From Lacticaseibacillus porcinae (GTDB lineage Bacteria; Bacillota; Bacilli; Lactobacillales; Lactobacillaceae), in assembly GCF_003946305.1 (NCBI RefSeq), contig NZ_RHNS01000005.1, positions 62,001 through 126,000 on the forward strand: a DNA stretch of 64,000 nt. The letters run 5' to 3'. This document shows positions 56,586 through 64,000 of the stretch, piece after piece. Position numbers and translations under genes: made by a program. The notes under the pieces were generated by a model that did not search any database, was not told the DNA's origin, and saw only the letters and a list, made by a program, of their open reading frames with translations. Positions within the stretch are counted from its first letter, which is position 1, and every line of letters begins with the position of its first letter.

Positions 56586-56955
56586 GATGGACTCCTCCTA
56601 AATGAATGCTCGTCGTGATTTTTGAAACAACGATGACCTGGTCACCTCAAGGCGTTTCAAAAATCACTGGTAAAAAAAAGCGCCGCACTCGACGCCAAAC
56701 AATTGACGTCAAGGACAGCGATGCTGTGGTACCACCTTGATTCATGCACCGCTCGCACGCTGCACCTCATGAAGTCCGATCAGACTCCGACGCGATAATG
56801 GGCGCACCCATGACACTCTTACCCGAGCTCGAATGTCAGCGATTTTCAAAGACCATCTTCACCGACATGCGTTTGCCGCCTTGCACCAAATGGCGGCTCT
56901 CTGTTAAAACGCAACAGTTCGGTTACTCATCTTCTCATCGCTTCTTTATGTTGAA
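56586..56955 (-). promoter_or_regulatory. Methionine T-box leader of metE-metF
   Basis: On the minus strand the T-box core AAGGTGGTACCAC (56725-56738) is followed by a terminator stem (GCGTC/GGCGC) and T8 (56672-56696). The stem I region upstream contains GAAGATGGTC; its ATG (56854-56856) is a candidate specifier for tRNA-Met, as expected for metE. Between terminator and gene lies a perfect 14-bp hairpin GTGATTTTTGAAAC/GTTTCAAAAATCAC (56615-56667), which is not part of the usual T-box. Confidence 0.85.
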
Positions 56956-56958
56956 CTC

Positions 56959-56987
56959 ATCATAACCACATCGGCATAACGTGTCAA
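56959..56987 (-). promoter_or_regulatory. Promoter of metE-metF
   Basis: TTGACA (56982-56987), 17 bases, TATGAT (56959-56964), directly upstream of the T-box leader. Confidence 0.85.
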
Positions 56988-57136
56988 CGAATTAGGCATC
57001 GTCTTTTCCTATCATCGTGTATAGTTAAAAACTATAACCAGTTGCATTGAAAAGTTTAAGCTTCGTTTGATAACGATTTTCACTGCCGCGGTTGCTGTAA
57101 AATAAAGTATCGACGGTTTATTTTGGAGGTGGGCAC

Positions 57137-57955
57137 ATGCATCGACGCAATATTTTCATCATCAGTTTGACGGTTTTCCTGCTTGGCGTGGCGCCCACTC
57201 ATTTCGCGCACGCCAGCACTATCACCCAACCTGTCACCCTTTATGTTCACGGTCATCATGGCACGATCCGCTCGATGCGACCGTTGATGTTAGCGGCGCA
57301 ACGTGATGCCAATGCGACACCAGCTTTGATCGCCACCGTTAAACCTGATGGCGAAGTTTCTTATCTTGGCCGTTTGACTGCGCGAATGCACCATCCGATG
57401 GTGCAAGTGGTGTTTGACGACAAGCGCACAGTTGATTTTCACCGTTTGCGGATGTATTTACATAATGTCGTCTTCGGTTTGAAGGCTCGCTATCATGTGC
57501 GCGCGGTCAACTTTGTCGCGCATTCTCTTGGTAATACTGCGGTGGAATGGTATTTACTGCGTTGGGGGCAAGATCCAAAGTTGCCACATGTTAAGAAGTG
57601 GGCCGCCATTGCTGGGCCTTTCGACAGCATTCCTCGGATGCACATGCAACCGATGCACAATCATCTCGATCCTGATGGACAACCACATTTAATGGCACCA
57701 GATTACCGCATGGCCATGTTGCGCCGCGATCAATTCCCGCGATTAGCAGTGTTGAATATTTACGGAGATCTAGAGGACGGCTCGCACTCTGATGGCAAAA
57801 TTCTTAATGCCTCTAGCCGAGCCCTAGGCTATTTATTAACCAACCACTCCGGCAGTTATCAAGAATTACGATTCACCGGACCTGACGCGCAACATACGAA
57901 GTTGCGGGATAATCCCCGAGTCGCCGCAGCTGTCGATAATTTCTTATGGCCATAA
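57137..57955 (+). CDS. Secreted alpha/beta hydrolase, DUF915-type
   Basis: A protein of 272 residues with a signal peptide (1-26, cut near AHAS). PVTLYVHGHHGT, the nucleophile FVAHSLGNTAVEWY, the acid in NIYGDLEDGSHSDG and His in DAQHTKL make the triad. This is the layout of the cell-surface hydrolases common in lactobacilli and staphylococci; substrate unknown. GGAGG precedes the ATG. Confidence 0.85.
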   Translation: MHRRNIFIISLTVFLLGVAPTHFAHASTITQPVTLYVHGHHGTIRSMRPLMLAAQRDANATPALIATVKPDGEVSYLGRLTARMHHPMVQVVFDDKRTVDFHRLRMYLHNVVFGLKARYHVRAVNFVAHSLGNTAVEWYLLRWGQDPKLPHVKKWAAIAGPFDSIPRMHMQPMHNHLDPDGQPHLMAPDYRMAMLRRDQFPRLAVLNIYGDLEDGSHSDGKILNASSRALGYLLTNHSGSYQELRFTGPDAQHTKLRDNPRVAAAVDNFLWP

Positions 57956-57960
57956 ACGTC

Positions 57961-57996
57961 AAAGTCGCCTCGCAATATGATTGCGAGGCGACTTTT
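57961..57996 (+). terminator. Terminator of the DUF915-type gene
   Basis: 15-bp stem AAAGTCGCCTCGCAA/TTGCGAGGCGACTTT followed by T. Confidence 0.85.
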
Positions 57997-58009
57997 GCAT
58001 CGTTGGCAC

Positions 58010-58485
58010 ACCAAATCCACGAAACAGTATTCTGCTTCGTGGATCCGCGGCTTCTAGCCGATTCAATTACGTGTCTGCGGTATCACACAATTTCAAGGAC
58101 GTTGCTGCGGGCCTTGGCTTATTAGACCTCAACCACGTTCGTTGCTAATCGGCTTTGCACTGCCTTTGGCAAACAGACGTCGCCTTGCGTCTCACGTCAC
58201 CGTGAGGGCACTACTCCCGGCTGTAACTGGTTTGAGTCCACGACTGGGACCCTTCAGTACCGGCACTTTGGAACTGGAGATCTAGCAGCGCTCGACAGTT
58301 AAGCCCAGATGCTACGGGATGGTCTCCGAGAGTTTAGCGGGCACTTCCACCCGTCGCGAAGTGATACGAGTGACCTGCGCTCAGCCACCCACTCCTCATA
58401 GAATTCGAGACCATGATAGCGCCTTCATCAAACTAAGTCAAGTACTATTGCCGAGAACTTTTTGTAAATGTTTTGTATCGGATAT
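58010..58485. other. Structured intergenic stretch 4, no gene found
   Basis: Holds several hairpins: ATCCACGAA/TTCGTGGAT (58015-58044), CTCACG/CGTGAG (58189-58204), and AGCCGATT with AATCGGCT far apart (58057 and about 58150). GC-rich and without a believable reading frame. It resembles the other palindromic elements in style, not in sequence. I compared it by eye with tmRNA and RNase P RNA and found no match. Confidence 0.4.
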
Positions 58486-58511
58486 AAAAACGAGACCATC
58501 GCTGGTCTCGT
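58486..58511 (-). terminator. Terminator of the CopY-like gene
   Basis: ACGAGACC/GGTCTCGT stem and five T on the minus strand, just after the stop. Confidence 0.85.
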
Positions 58512-58528
58512 CGGTTAATTTGATAAGT

Positions 58529-58966
58529 TTAGCAGCAACTGTCGTCATTACCCGGTGGCAGACAGTCGCAAGTGACCATACTTGGTGCATTGGCGAGTTT
58601 CGTTGAAACGACTTGTTGCAAGCTTTCAAGATCGCCTTGCGTCATCGTGGTGGCTTGCACTAAGTTGACCAATGTTTGGCCTTTTTTCATCGCGCATAAA
58701 TGAGCAAATAATTCTTGAACAGTTTCGTCCATTGCCGTGCGCTCATCTACAGTGGCAGAATACGAGTAGCGATGCCCATCTTTGGTCACATCCAGTAGGC
58801 CTTTTTTGACTAAGCGGCCTAGCAACGTTTTGATCGTGGATTCAGACCAATCACGTTTTTGTTGGAGTAAAGTGATCAAATCACGGCTGTGGACGTCCCC
58901 TTTAGTCCACACAATGCGCATCAGATCCCATTCTGCTGGGGTAATGTCGTTGATCCTTGGTGTCAT
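58529..58966 (-). CDS. CopY-type copper-responsive repressor (BlaI/MecI family)
   Basis: A protein of 145 residues from ATG at 58966 (TAGGAGGAG before it). N-terminal winged helix ITPAEWDLMRIVWTKGDVHS and SESTIKTLLGRLVKKGLL are BlaI/CopY boxes. The C-terminus CDCLPPGNDDSCC is a variant of the CxCx4-5CxC copper site. No copA or copB gene is adjacent, so it is an orphan regulator here. Confidence 0.85.
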   Translation of the reverse strand: MTPRINDITPAEWDLMRIVWTKGDVHSRDLITLLQQKRDWSESTIKTLLGRLVKKGLLDVTKDGHRYSYSATVDERTAMDETVQELFAHLCAMKKGQTLVNLVQATTMTQGDLESLQQVVSTKLANAPSMVTCDCLPPGNDDSCC

Positions 58967-58979
58967 GTTTCTCCTCCTA

Positions 58980-58991
58980 TACCAATTGGTA
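58980..58991. promoter_or_regulatory. Palindromic operator upstream of the CopY-like gene
   Basis: TACCAATTGGTA, a perfect 12-bp palindrome 14 bp before the start. It is related to, but not the same as, the TACAnnTGTA cop box. Confidence 0.5.
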
Positions 58992-59130
58992 CGAGAATAT
59001 TTTACCATGTTAAAACGCAGTGTGCTGAGTTTTCTTTTTTCAAAAGTTTTTACATAAGTAAGCGGTATCACCCAAGCCTAGCAGTGTCAACAGTAAACTG
59101 CAAAATCTCCTGCCACAAATGAATAAACTA

Positions 59131-59139
59131 TGTTAGAAT
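59131..59139 (+). promoter_or_regulatory. Extended -10 promoter of fba
   Basis: TGTTAGAAT 47 bases before the start; no good -35 (TGCCAC at 17 bases). Confidence 0.5.
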
Positions 59140-59185
59140 AAAAGGGTAAAAAAAATAAGTTTTCATTCTTTAGGAGGAACTATAC

Positions 59186-60067
59186 ATGCCATTAGTACAC
59201 GGCACTGAATTGTTTCAAGCTGCTCGCAAGGGTCACTACGCTATCGGTGCGTTCAACACCAACAACCTTGAATGGACCCGTGCCATTCTTAAAGGCGCAC
59301 AAGAACTGAACGTTCCAGTTCTTATCCAAACTTCCATGGGCGCTGCTAAGTACATGGGCGGCTACGAACTTTGCAAGCAACTGATCGAAGCAACGGTTAA
59401 GTCCATGGCGATCACTGTCCCAGTTGTTATTCACCTTGACCATGGTGACTACGAAGCTGCCAAGGAAGCTATTGCTGCTGGCTACAACTCCGTTATGTTC
59501 GATGGCCACGACTTGCCTTTCGAAGAAAACGTTGCTAAGACTAAGGAAATCGTTGCTTTAGCACATGCTAAAGGCATTTCCGTCGAAGCTGAAGTTGGTT
59601 CTATCGGTGGTGAAGAAGACGGTGTTGTCGGCGAAGGCGAATTAGCATCTGTTGAAGAAGCTAAGACTTTAGCTGCAACTGGCATCGACTTCTTAGCTGC
59701 TGGTATCGGTAACATCCACGGCCAATATCCTGCTAACTGGAAGGGCCTGCACTTCGACCGTCTCCAAGAAATTGCTGACGCTGTTGACTTACCTCTTGTC
59801 TTGCACGGTGGCTCCGGCATCCCTCAAGACCAAGTTGAAAAGGCTATCCACATGGGTATCTCCAAGCTCAACATCAACACTGAATGCCAATTGGCCTTTG
59901 CTAAAGCTACTCGTGAATACATCGAAGCTGGCAAAGATCAACAAGGTAAGGGCTACGATCCTCGTAAGCTTCTTGCACCTGGTACTCAAGCTATCACAGA
60001 TACTTTCGAAGAAATCTGTGGCTGGATGGGCACTAAGCCTGTTAAGTTGGTTCCTGAAGAAATCTAA
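59186..60067 (+). CDS. fba: Class II fructose-bisphosphate aldolase
   Basis: A protein of 293 residues. Zinc ligands in VVIHLDHGDY (His near 85), AEVGSIGGEEDG, GIGNIHGQY and LVLHGGSGIP; NINTECQLAF binds phosphate. It cleaves fructose-1,6-bisphosphate in glycolysis. Codon use is strongly biased to frequent codons (AAG, AAC, GGT), a sign of high expression. AGGAGG upstream. Confidence 0.97.
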   Translation: MPLVHGTELFQAARKGHYAIGAFNTNNLEWTRAILKGAQELNVPVLIQTSMGAAKYMGGYELCKQLIEATVKSMAITVPVVIHLDHGDYEAAKEAIAAGYNSVMFDGHDLPFEENVAKTKEIVALAHAKGISVEAEVGSIGGEEDGVVGEGELASVEEAKTLAATGIDFLAAGIGNIHGQYPANWKGLHFDRLQEIADAVDLPLVLHGGSGIPQDQVEKAIHMGISKLNINTECQLAFAKATREYIEAGKDQQGKGYDPRKLLAPGTQAITDTFEEICGWMGTKPVKLVPEEI

Positions 60068-60084
60068 TTTAACCAGTGCAAATG

Positions 60085-60121
60085 AAAACACCGATCAGCG
60101 TAAGCTGGCCGGTGTTTTTTT
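60085..60121 (+). terminator. Terminator of fba
   Basis: AAAACACCG..CAGC/GCTG..CGGTGTTTT stem with T7. Confidence 0.9.
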
Positions 60122-60129
60122 GCGCATAT

Positions 60130-60696
60130 TTAGTAATCTAACAAATAATCTCGTGCAAGTTGCTGGTAGCTTTCAGTATTCAACTTGAATCGTACACGAT
60201 ACCGTGCATTCGAATTGTAAAGCCACTGAATTGTCACCAGCGCCCAACTCATTCGCTCGTGTTCTTCACTCGTCACTTTACTTTTTACTACGGAACTTCC
60301 GACAATCGCACCTACAGGCCCCGCAACAACCGTCCCTAATAATGCAGCGCCAGCTTTACCAGACGAGTGGACTGTTGTTTCGATATCGTATTGTGGCATA
60401 AATTCGATGCCAACAATGGCAATTTCTGGCGAATCATTAGCCTTGGTGACATGAAAAGTCCGCTGATTGTTGCTGAATGTAAGTTTTAATTGAACTGGCG
60501 TTGACGTTGCCTGAAAATTACCCAACTTTGGTAAATCTACCCCGTCAACTTCAAAAGTCAATATACGATAAGATCCCACGGTTCCTCGCGCTCGTTCCAA
60601 TTCTTCAATTGCACTTTCCTCTTCAGTAATTTTGATCCACGTCCAAACACAAAGGCCACCAAAGATCAACATCACTAACGCCACGGCTGCTCCCAT
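60130..60696 (-). CDS. Membrane-anchored protein with glycine-zipper segment, unknown
   Basis: A protein of 188 residues. One N-terminal membrane helix (3-22), a beta-rich middle part, then a Gly/Ala-rich segment (GKAGAALLGTVVAGPVGAIVG, near 112-132, given here in part) like glycine zippers that insert in membranes. No family recognised. Follows a lipoprotein gene by 13 bp, same strand. Confidence 0.7.
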   Translation of the reverse strand: MGAAVALVMLIFGGLCVWTWIKITEEESAIEELERARGTVGSYRILTFEVDGVDLPKLGNFQATSTPVQLKLTFSNNQRTFHVTKANDSPEIAIVGIEFMPQYDIETTVHSSGKAGAALLGTVVAGPVGAIVGSSVVKSKVTSEEHERMSWALVTIQWLYNSNARYRVRFKLNTESYQQLARDYLLDY

Positions 60697-60709
60697 ATTT
60701 TTTCTCCCC

Positions 60710-61132
60710 CTAACTGACGGATAACCAAATTGAGCGATTACCTATATCCGTGCGTAGTTGAAGGTCAGTCAGATTTTCAGAGTCATAGTTTCCAGAATAT
60801 TCCTCTTGGTATTGGGCTGGAGATGAAGGATCTTCTGTAAAATTCAAATCGATTGAATGATTTGTTGTATCGATCTCATATTTAAACGCAGCGATCATCT
60901 CGCCATGACGCTTAACAATTCCGTCATTACTGGTTGACGCAAATTGAAATTTATCACCATTTCTTGCATCTCCTTCATGATCAAAGCTTGAAGAAGAGGC
61001 GCTGAATAAATTCCAATCAATATCAGAAATGTTTTTAATCGTAAGTCCTTCTGTTTCTTTATCGATTGCGGAACAGCCAAATAAAAGCGAAACTAATACG
61101 AAAGTTGTCAAGATAATTGATAGCTTTTTCAA
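60710..61132 (-). CDS. Small lipoprotein, unknown
   Basis: A protein of 140 residues from TTG at 61132 (AAGGAG nine bases upstream); a longer frame starts before this ribosome site. Signal peptide with lipobox LLFGC. The mature part is beta-rich and acidic. No domain recognised. It probably forms one operon with the glycine-zipper gene. Confidence 0.7.
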   Translation of the reverse strand: MKKLSIILTTFVLVSLLFGCSAIDKETEGLTIKNISDIDWNLFSASSSSFDHEGDARNGDKFQFASTSNDGIVKRHGEMIAAFKYEIDTTNHSIDLNFTEDPSSPAQYQEEYSGNYDSENLTDLQLRTDIGNRSIWLSVS

Positions 61133-61322
61133 GGGGAAAATCTCCTTATGATATTTTTTGATGCAGAATAACCTTATCATACAATAAAATCAGCGTCCAT
61201 TCATACTAATTATCGGTTAACCTATCCTTAACGCTTAAATAATATTCTTTTTTTGATAAGGAAGGTTAATTCACTCTCAAAAAAATTGTATTTTTTCTCG
61301 ACCGCAAGTATCAAACGCCCTC

Positions 61323-61355
61323 TTTTTTGCGTATATATATAATGAACGCAAAAAA
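61323..61355 (+). promoter_or_regulatory. Palindrome around a -10 box before the 389-residue gene
   Basis: Perfect 10-bp arms TTTTTTGCGT and ACGCAAAAAA enclose a 13-base AT-rich loop holding TATAAT (61338-61343). A -35 box is not clear. It would serve as an operator over the promoter; as RNA it would cover the ribosome site. Confidence 0.5.
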
Positions 61356-61367
61356 GGAGGAGTAAAC

Positions 61368-62537
61368 ATGTCAGATCTCACCGATGTGGTTGCAGCTTAT
61401 GCCACCGATTTGATCGACTTGTTACCAGTGGTCACGTTGAAAGACTTTCTCCACTGGTATCAACTACAAGTCGATCCTGAATTTCAACCACCACCCACCA
61501 AAGCGAAACGTGCCTTGTTTGCTGAAGTAGCGTTAAGTTTAGTGCAAGCAAAGCCGGCGCACTTACTGGCATTTTTCGACGCAGAACCGGAAACTATCCC
61601 CGAGCTTGAAGCCAACCGTTGGCCTTTTTCGATGAGTTATGACCAACGGCATTTGCTCACCGCAACCGATCACTTGCCAGTCGCCTCAACGCGCAAAGCC
61701 CATTTGTATGGCAATGATGTATTAGTGCCTGCATATTCAGTCCTAGAAGTGCTGCGGCTGCAACTGCTTGGCACAGATGGTCGCAAAGCTTTGCTTGCCA
61801 AAGCGCGCCAAGAAGCCAAATTATTGCCGGCGTACCAAGAAGCGCAAGCTCAACGCAAACAACAACAGCTCTTGCACCGCAAACAACGTGAGAATTTACG
61901 CAGTGCTTTTTGGCAAAGTGTTGAAGCGTTGCGTCAAAAGCTCCCGCCAGCGGAACAACCGTTGTTTGCATTAGCCTTTTGGACGCAACAGATCAACCAA
62001 GTCCAAAAATATTGGCAACTGCACACCACTGATAAAAGTCACGGTTTAGCCGATTACTATCACCTCAAAGGCTTAGCGATCGCAGAATTCTTGGAAAGCG
62101 ACGACGCCCACATCAAACATGGCTTTTACCGCCCGAAACAAGCGGATCGCTATTACGTGTCACTGTGTGCAGAGCATTTTTCTGATTATCAATTGGAAAC
62201 CGACTACGGCATCCCCGTGTATTGGTACTATCAAGAACACCGCGCCGCCATTGACGCGTGCCCGATGTGCCAAGTGACCGTCACCCAAGATTATTACGCC
62301 TTGTACTTCACCCAAGTTAAAAACGCAGACTTCAGCTTCTCGTTTCACACCCCATATCCACTAGGTCATCAACTTTATGGCGCAGTGGATCAATACCCAC
62401 GCGTCCATCACCAACCTAACGTCGACGGGGATTTCACCTTCGGACATGCGATGGACCGTGAATTACTGCAAGCAGTCGGCGAAAAAAATATTCTCGATGA
62501 ATTCCAACAAGCGCGTTTTGCGTTCGGCGCGTTGTAA
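61368..62537 (+). CDS. Unknown protein of 389 residues
   Basis: Not recognised. The middle (about 160-220) is a long Gln/Lys/Arg-rich coiled-coil-like helix. A single CPMC pair (near 291-294) could bind a metal or form a disulfide. Many aromatic residues follow. No signal peptide or membrane helix. AAGGAGG precedes the ATG. It stands alone between two minus-strand groups. Confidence 0.75.
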   Translation: MSDLTDVVAAYATDLIDLLPVVTLKDFLHWYQLQVDPEFQPPPTKAKRALFAEVALSLVQAKPAHLLAFFDAEPETIPELEANRWPFSMSYDQRHLLTATDHLPVASTRKAHLYGNDVLVPAYSVLEVLRLQLLGTDGRKALLAKARQEAKLLPAYQEAQAQRKQQQLLHRKQRENLRSAFWQSVEALRQKLPPAEQPLFALAFWTQQINQVQKYWQLHTTDKSHGLADYYHLKGLAIAEFLESDDAHIKHGFYRPKQADRYYVSLCAEHFSDYQLETDYGIPVYWYYQEHRAAIDACPMCQVTVTQDYYALYFTQVKNADFSFSFHTPYPLGHQLYGAVDQYPRVHHQPNVDGDFTFGHAMDRELLQAVGEKNILDEFQQARFAFGAL

Positions 62538-62569
62538 AAAAATATCCTCAGGCGATCAGCCTGAGGATA
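62536..62569 (-). terminator. Terminator of the MazG-like gene
   Basis: 11-bp stem TATCCTCAGGC/GCCTGAGGATA and seven T on the minus strand; it also ends the convergent plus-strand gene, less strongly. Confidence 0.85.
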
Positions 62570-62574
62570 CATAG

Positions 62575-62958
62575 TTACGAGTTGTCGACATCATGATGTC
62601 GGGTTATGTTGAGGCGGTGCTTAGCTTGCATCACTTTCAGTGGATCTAACCCAAGCTTGGCACACATGTCGAACGTATAGATCAACACATCAGCGAGTTC
62701 TTCTGCAGTGTGCGCCTTTTCGTCATCAGACAATGGCTCCCCAACATCTTTCCAAGTGAAAATATCCATCACTTCACTGGCTTCAACGTTTAATGCCATC
62801 GCCAGATTCTTGAGGTCATGATGCCACCCGCGACTGTCGCGATCTTTGACTAATGCCGCGATCATTGCGGCAATTGCGGGATCGCTAGTTTCATCTAGCA
62901 ACAATGCTTGACCGTGATGCTGAGGATCTAAATTATGAATCTTGCCATTCATCGACAT
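62575..62958 (-). CDS. MazG-like nucleotide pyrophosphohydrolase
   Basis: A protein of 127 residues from ATG at 62958 (weak site; a TTG two codons before and an ATG two codons after are alternatives). GWHHDLKNLAMALNVEASEVMDIF and EELADVLIYTFDMCAKLGLD hold the Glu and Asp residues of the MazG/RS21-C6 fold. It likely hydrolyses non-canonical or excess dNTPs. Confidence 0.85.
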   Translation of the reverse strand: MSMNGKIHNLDPQHHGQALLLDETSDPAIAAMIAALVKDRDSRGWHHDLKNLAMALNVEASEVMDIFTWKDVGEPLSDDEKAHTAEELADVLIYTFDMCAKLGLDPLKVMQAKHRLNITRHHDVDNS

Positions 62959-62997
62959 GACCAACTTTCTTGTGGTAATGCCTTTTAGTTTACCACG

Positions 62998-63897
62998 TTA
63001 AAAGTTCGCAAACAGCGTGGCGATCTGACCATATTCTGCCGCTGACAAATGCACGTCTTGCGCTTTGGCATTGGCTAGGACTTGTTCAGGAACGCGGGCG
63101 CCTGGGATCACTGTGGTAATGGCTGGATTTTGCAAATACCACGCCAAAATAATTTGTGCCGTGGCGGCTTGATGTAAGTCAGCCATATGTTTGATCTGCG
63201 TTAATGCGGTCATGATCTGTTGATATTGTGCTGGGGTAAATTGCTTGAACTTGTCGGCATCAGCTTCAGTGTACTTGCCCGTCAATAAGCCTGACGCTAA
63301 CGGGAAGTATGGCACAAAGTCGATATTGTGTTCACTTAAGTATGGCCAAAGCGTCGTTTCCAATTCACGATGCACCAAACTGTAGTTGTCTTCCACCACA
63401 TCAACAAAGCCGTCAAGGTTCGCTTCTTTGACTTGATCTAATGAGAAGTTCGAAACGCCGATCGCGCGAATTTTACCGGCTTGCTTGAGCTTTTGCAAAG
63501 CAGCAACCGCTAAATTCTTCGGCGTGTCACGATCTGGAAAATGAATATAAAAGATATCCAAATAATCGGTTTGCAGCCGCGTCAACGCGTCATCAACAGC
63601 TTTGGTCAAAAAGCTTGGGGTGTTGTTCGGCTTGAAATCATTGGTGGGATCTTGTGCCGCTTTCGTTGCGATCAAAACTTTGGAGCGGTCATAGTCTTGA
63701 AGCACCTTGCCGATGATCTCTTCTGAGCGGCCTTTCCCGTAAATAAATGCCGTATCTAAAAGCGTGATGCCTGAATCCAACGCTTGGCGGACCACTGCTT
63801 CACCGTCTGCATCTTTCAAGTTGGCAAATAAGTTATGACCGCCGACTTTATTGGTCCCTAACCCAAACTTGGGCAAATTGAGTTTTTCTGTTGGCAT
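62998..63897 (-). CDS. Aldo/keto reductase
   Basis: A protein of 299 residues from ATG at 63897 (GGAGGAGACAC before it). The catalytic set is visible: Asp and Tyr in LLDTAFIYGKGRSE, Lys in VLIATKAAQ and His in IFYIHFPD. It is an NADPH-dependent oxidoreductase of the YqkF/general-stress type; substrate unknown. Confidence 0.9.
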   Translation of the reverse strand: MPTEKLNLPKFGLGTNKVGGHNLFANLKDADGEAVVRQALDSGITLLDTAFIYGKGRSEEIIGKVLQDYDRSKVLIATKAAQDPTNDFKPNNTPSFLTKAVDDALTRLQTDYLDIFYIHFPDRDTPKNLAVAALQKLKQAGKIRAIGVSNFSLDQVKEANLDGFVDVVEDNYSLVHRELETTLWPYLSEHNIDFVPYFPLASGLLTGKYTEADADKFKQFTPAQYQQIMTALTQIKHMADLHQAATAQIILAWYLQNPAITTVIPGARVPEQVLANAKAQDVHLSAAEYGQIATLFANF

Positions 63898-64000
63898 GTG
63901 TCTCCTCCTCCGATCGTATTTCACCTACATATTGTAAGCTATATTCACCAATTTGAACAGACGTGACAGCCTCTTCATGTTGCAACGCTTTCACCGTAGA

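Noticed and set aside
58100-58430. tmRNA, RNase P RNA or 6S RNA in the structured gap
   Set aside because: Compared by eye with the conserved cores of tmRNA and RNase P RNA; no tag sequence, no RNase P core and no clear 6S bubble.
58319-58606. 95-residue plus-strand frame in the gap before the CopY-like gene
   Set aside because: It runs into the opposing gene and its terminator and has no ribosome site.

Overview
The window comes from a low-GC Gram-positive bacterium of the Lactobacillaceae type. The evidence is the gene order rpsJ-rplC...rplQ / ecfA1-ecfA2-ecfT-truA / rplM-rpsI, zinc-type S14 (rpsN), strong AGGAGG ribosome sites, many TTG and GTG starts, a T-box leader, LPXTG proteins with sortases, and a class II aldolase. 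I do not assign a species.

Bases 1 to about 21000 are the right-hand part of an integrative and conjugative element (ICE). A tyrosine recombinase and an excisionase-like gene face rpsI, whose 3' end is the likely attachment site. Reading leftward on the minus strand from there come: a Tn916-like sigma/HTH gene pair; small unknown genes with a ribbon-helix-helix regulator and paired operators; a non-coding stretch with three tRNA-like elements; a lipoprotein; a complete sortase-pilus locus (class C sortase, backbone pilin, thioester tip adhesin, LQQTG protein, second sortase); a transfer operon (VirB2-like pilin, TPR-like membrane protein, surface Ig-like protein, SSB, ArdC-like protein, membrane protein); a type I toxin-antitoxin locus; and a VirD4-type coupling protein cut by the window edge. 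The relaxase and VirB4 are not in the window and should lie to the left.

Bases 21000-43000 are the housekeeping ribosomal block, all on the minus strand: rpsJ to rplQ with secY, adk, infA and rpoA, then the ECF transporter core (ecfA1, ecfA2, ecfT), truA, an MFS exporter, and rplM-rpsI. A single IS605/IS1341-type tnpB element (26687-28206) sits between rplQ and ecfA1. Both of its ends can be recognised, so its predicted guide can be read.

Bases 43000-64000 are metabolic genes: a cysteine hydrolase, DegV, an NADH oxidase-like flavoprotein, leuB-leuC-leuD-MFS under a leader-peptide attenuator (no leuA in the window), a phosphoesterase and a hydrolase from overlapping divergent promoters, metE-metF under a methionine T-box, a secreted DUF915-type hydrolase, an orphan CopY-type repressor, fba, three unrecognised genes, a MazG-like pyrophosphohydrolase and an aldo/keto reductase. 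Several long palindromic intergenic elements of unknown function lie between these genes.

The points I rate highest are the pilus operon carried on the ICE, the compact toxin/antisense-RNA locus inside the transfer operon, the tRNA-like elements, the leucine attenuator on a leuA-less operon with its own transporter, and the tnpB element with a readable guide.
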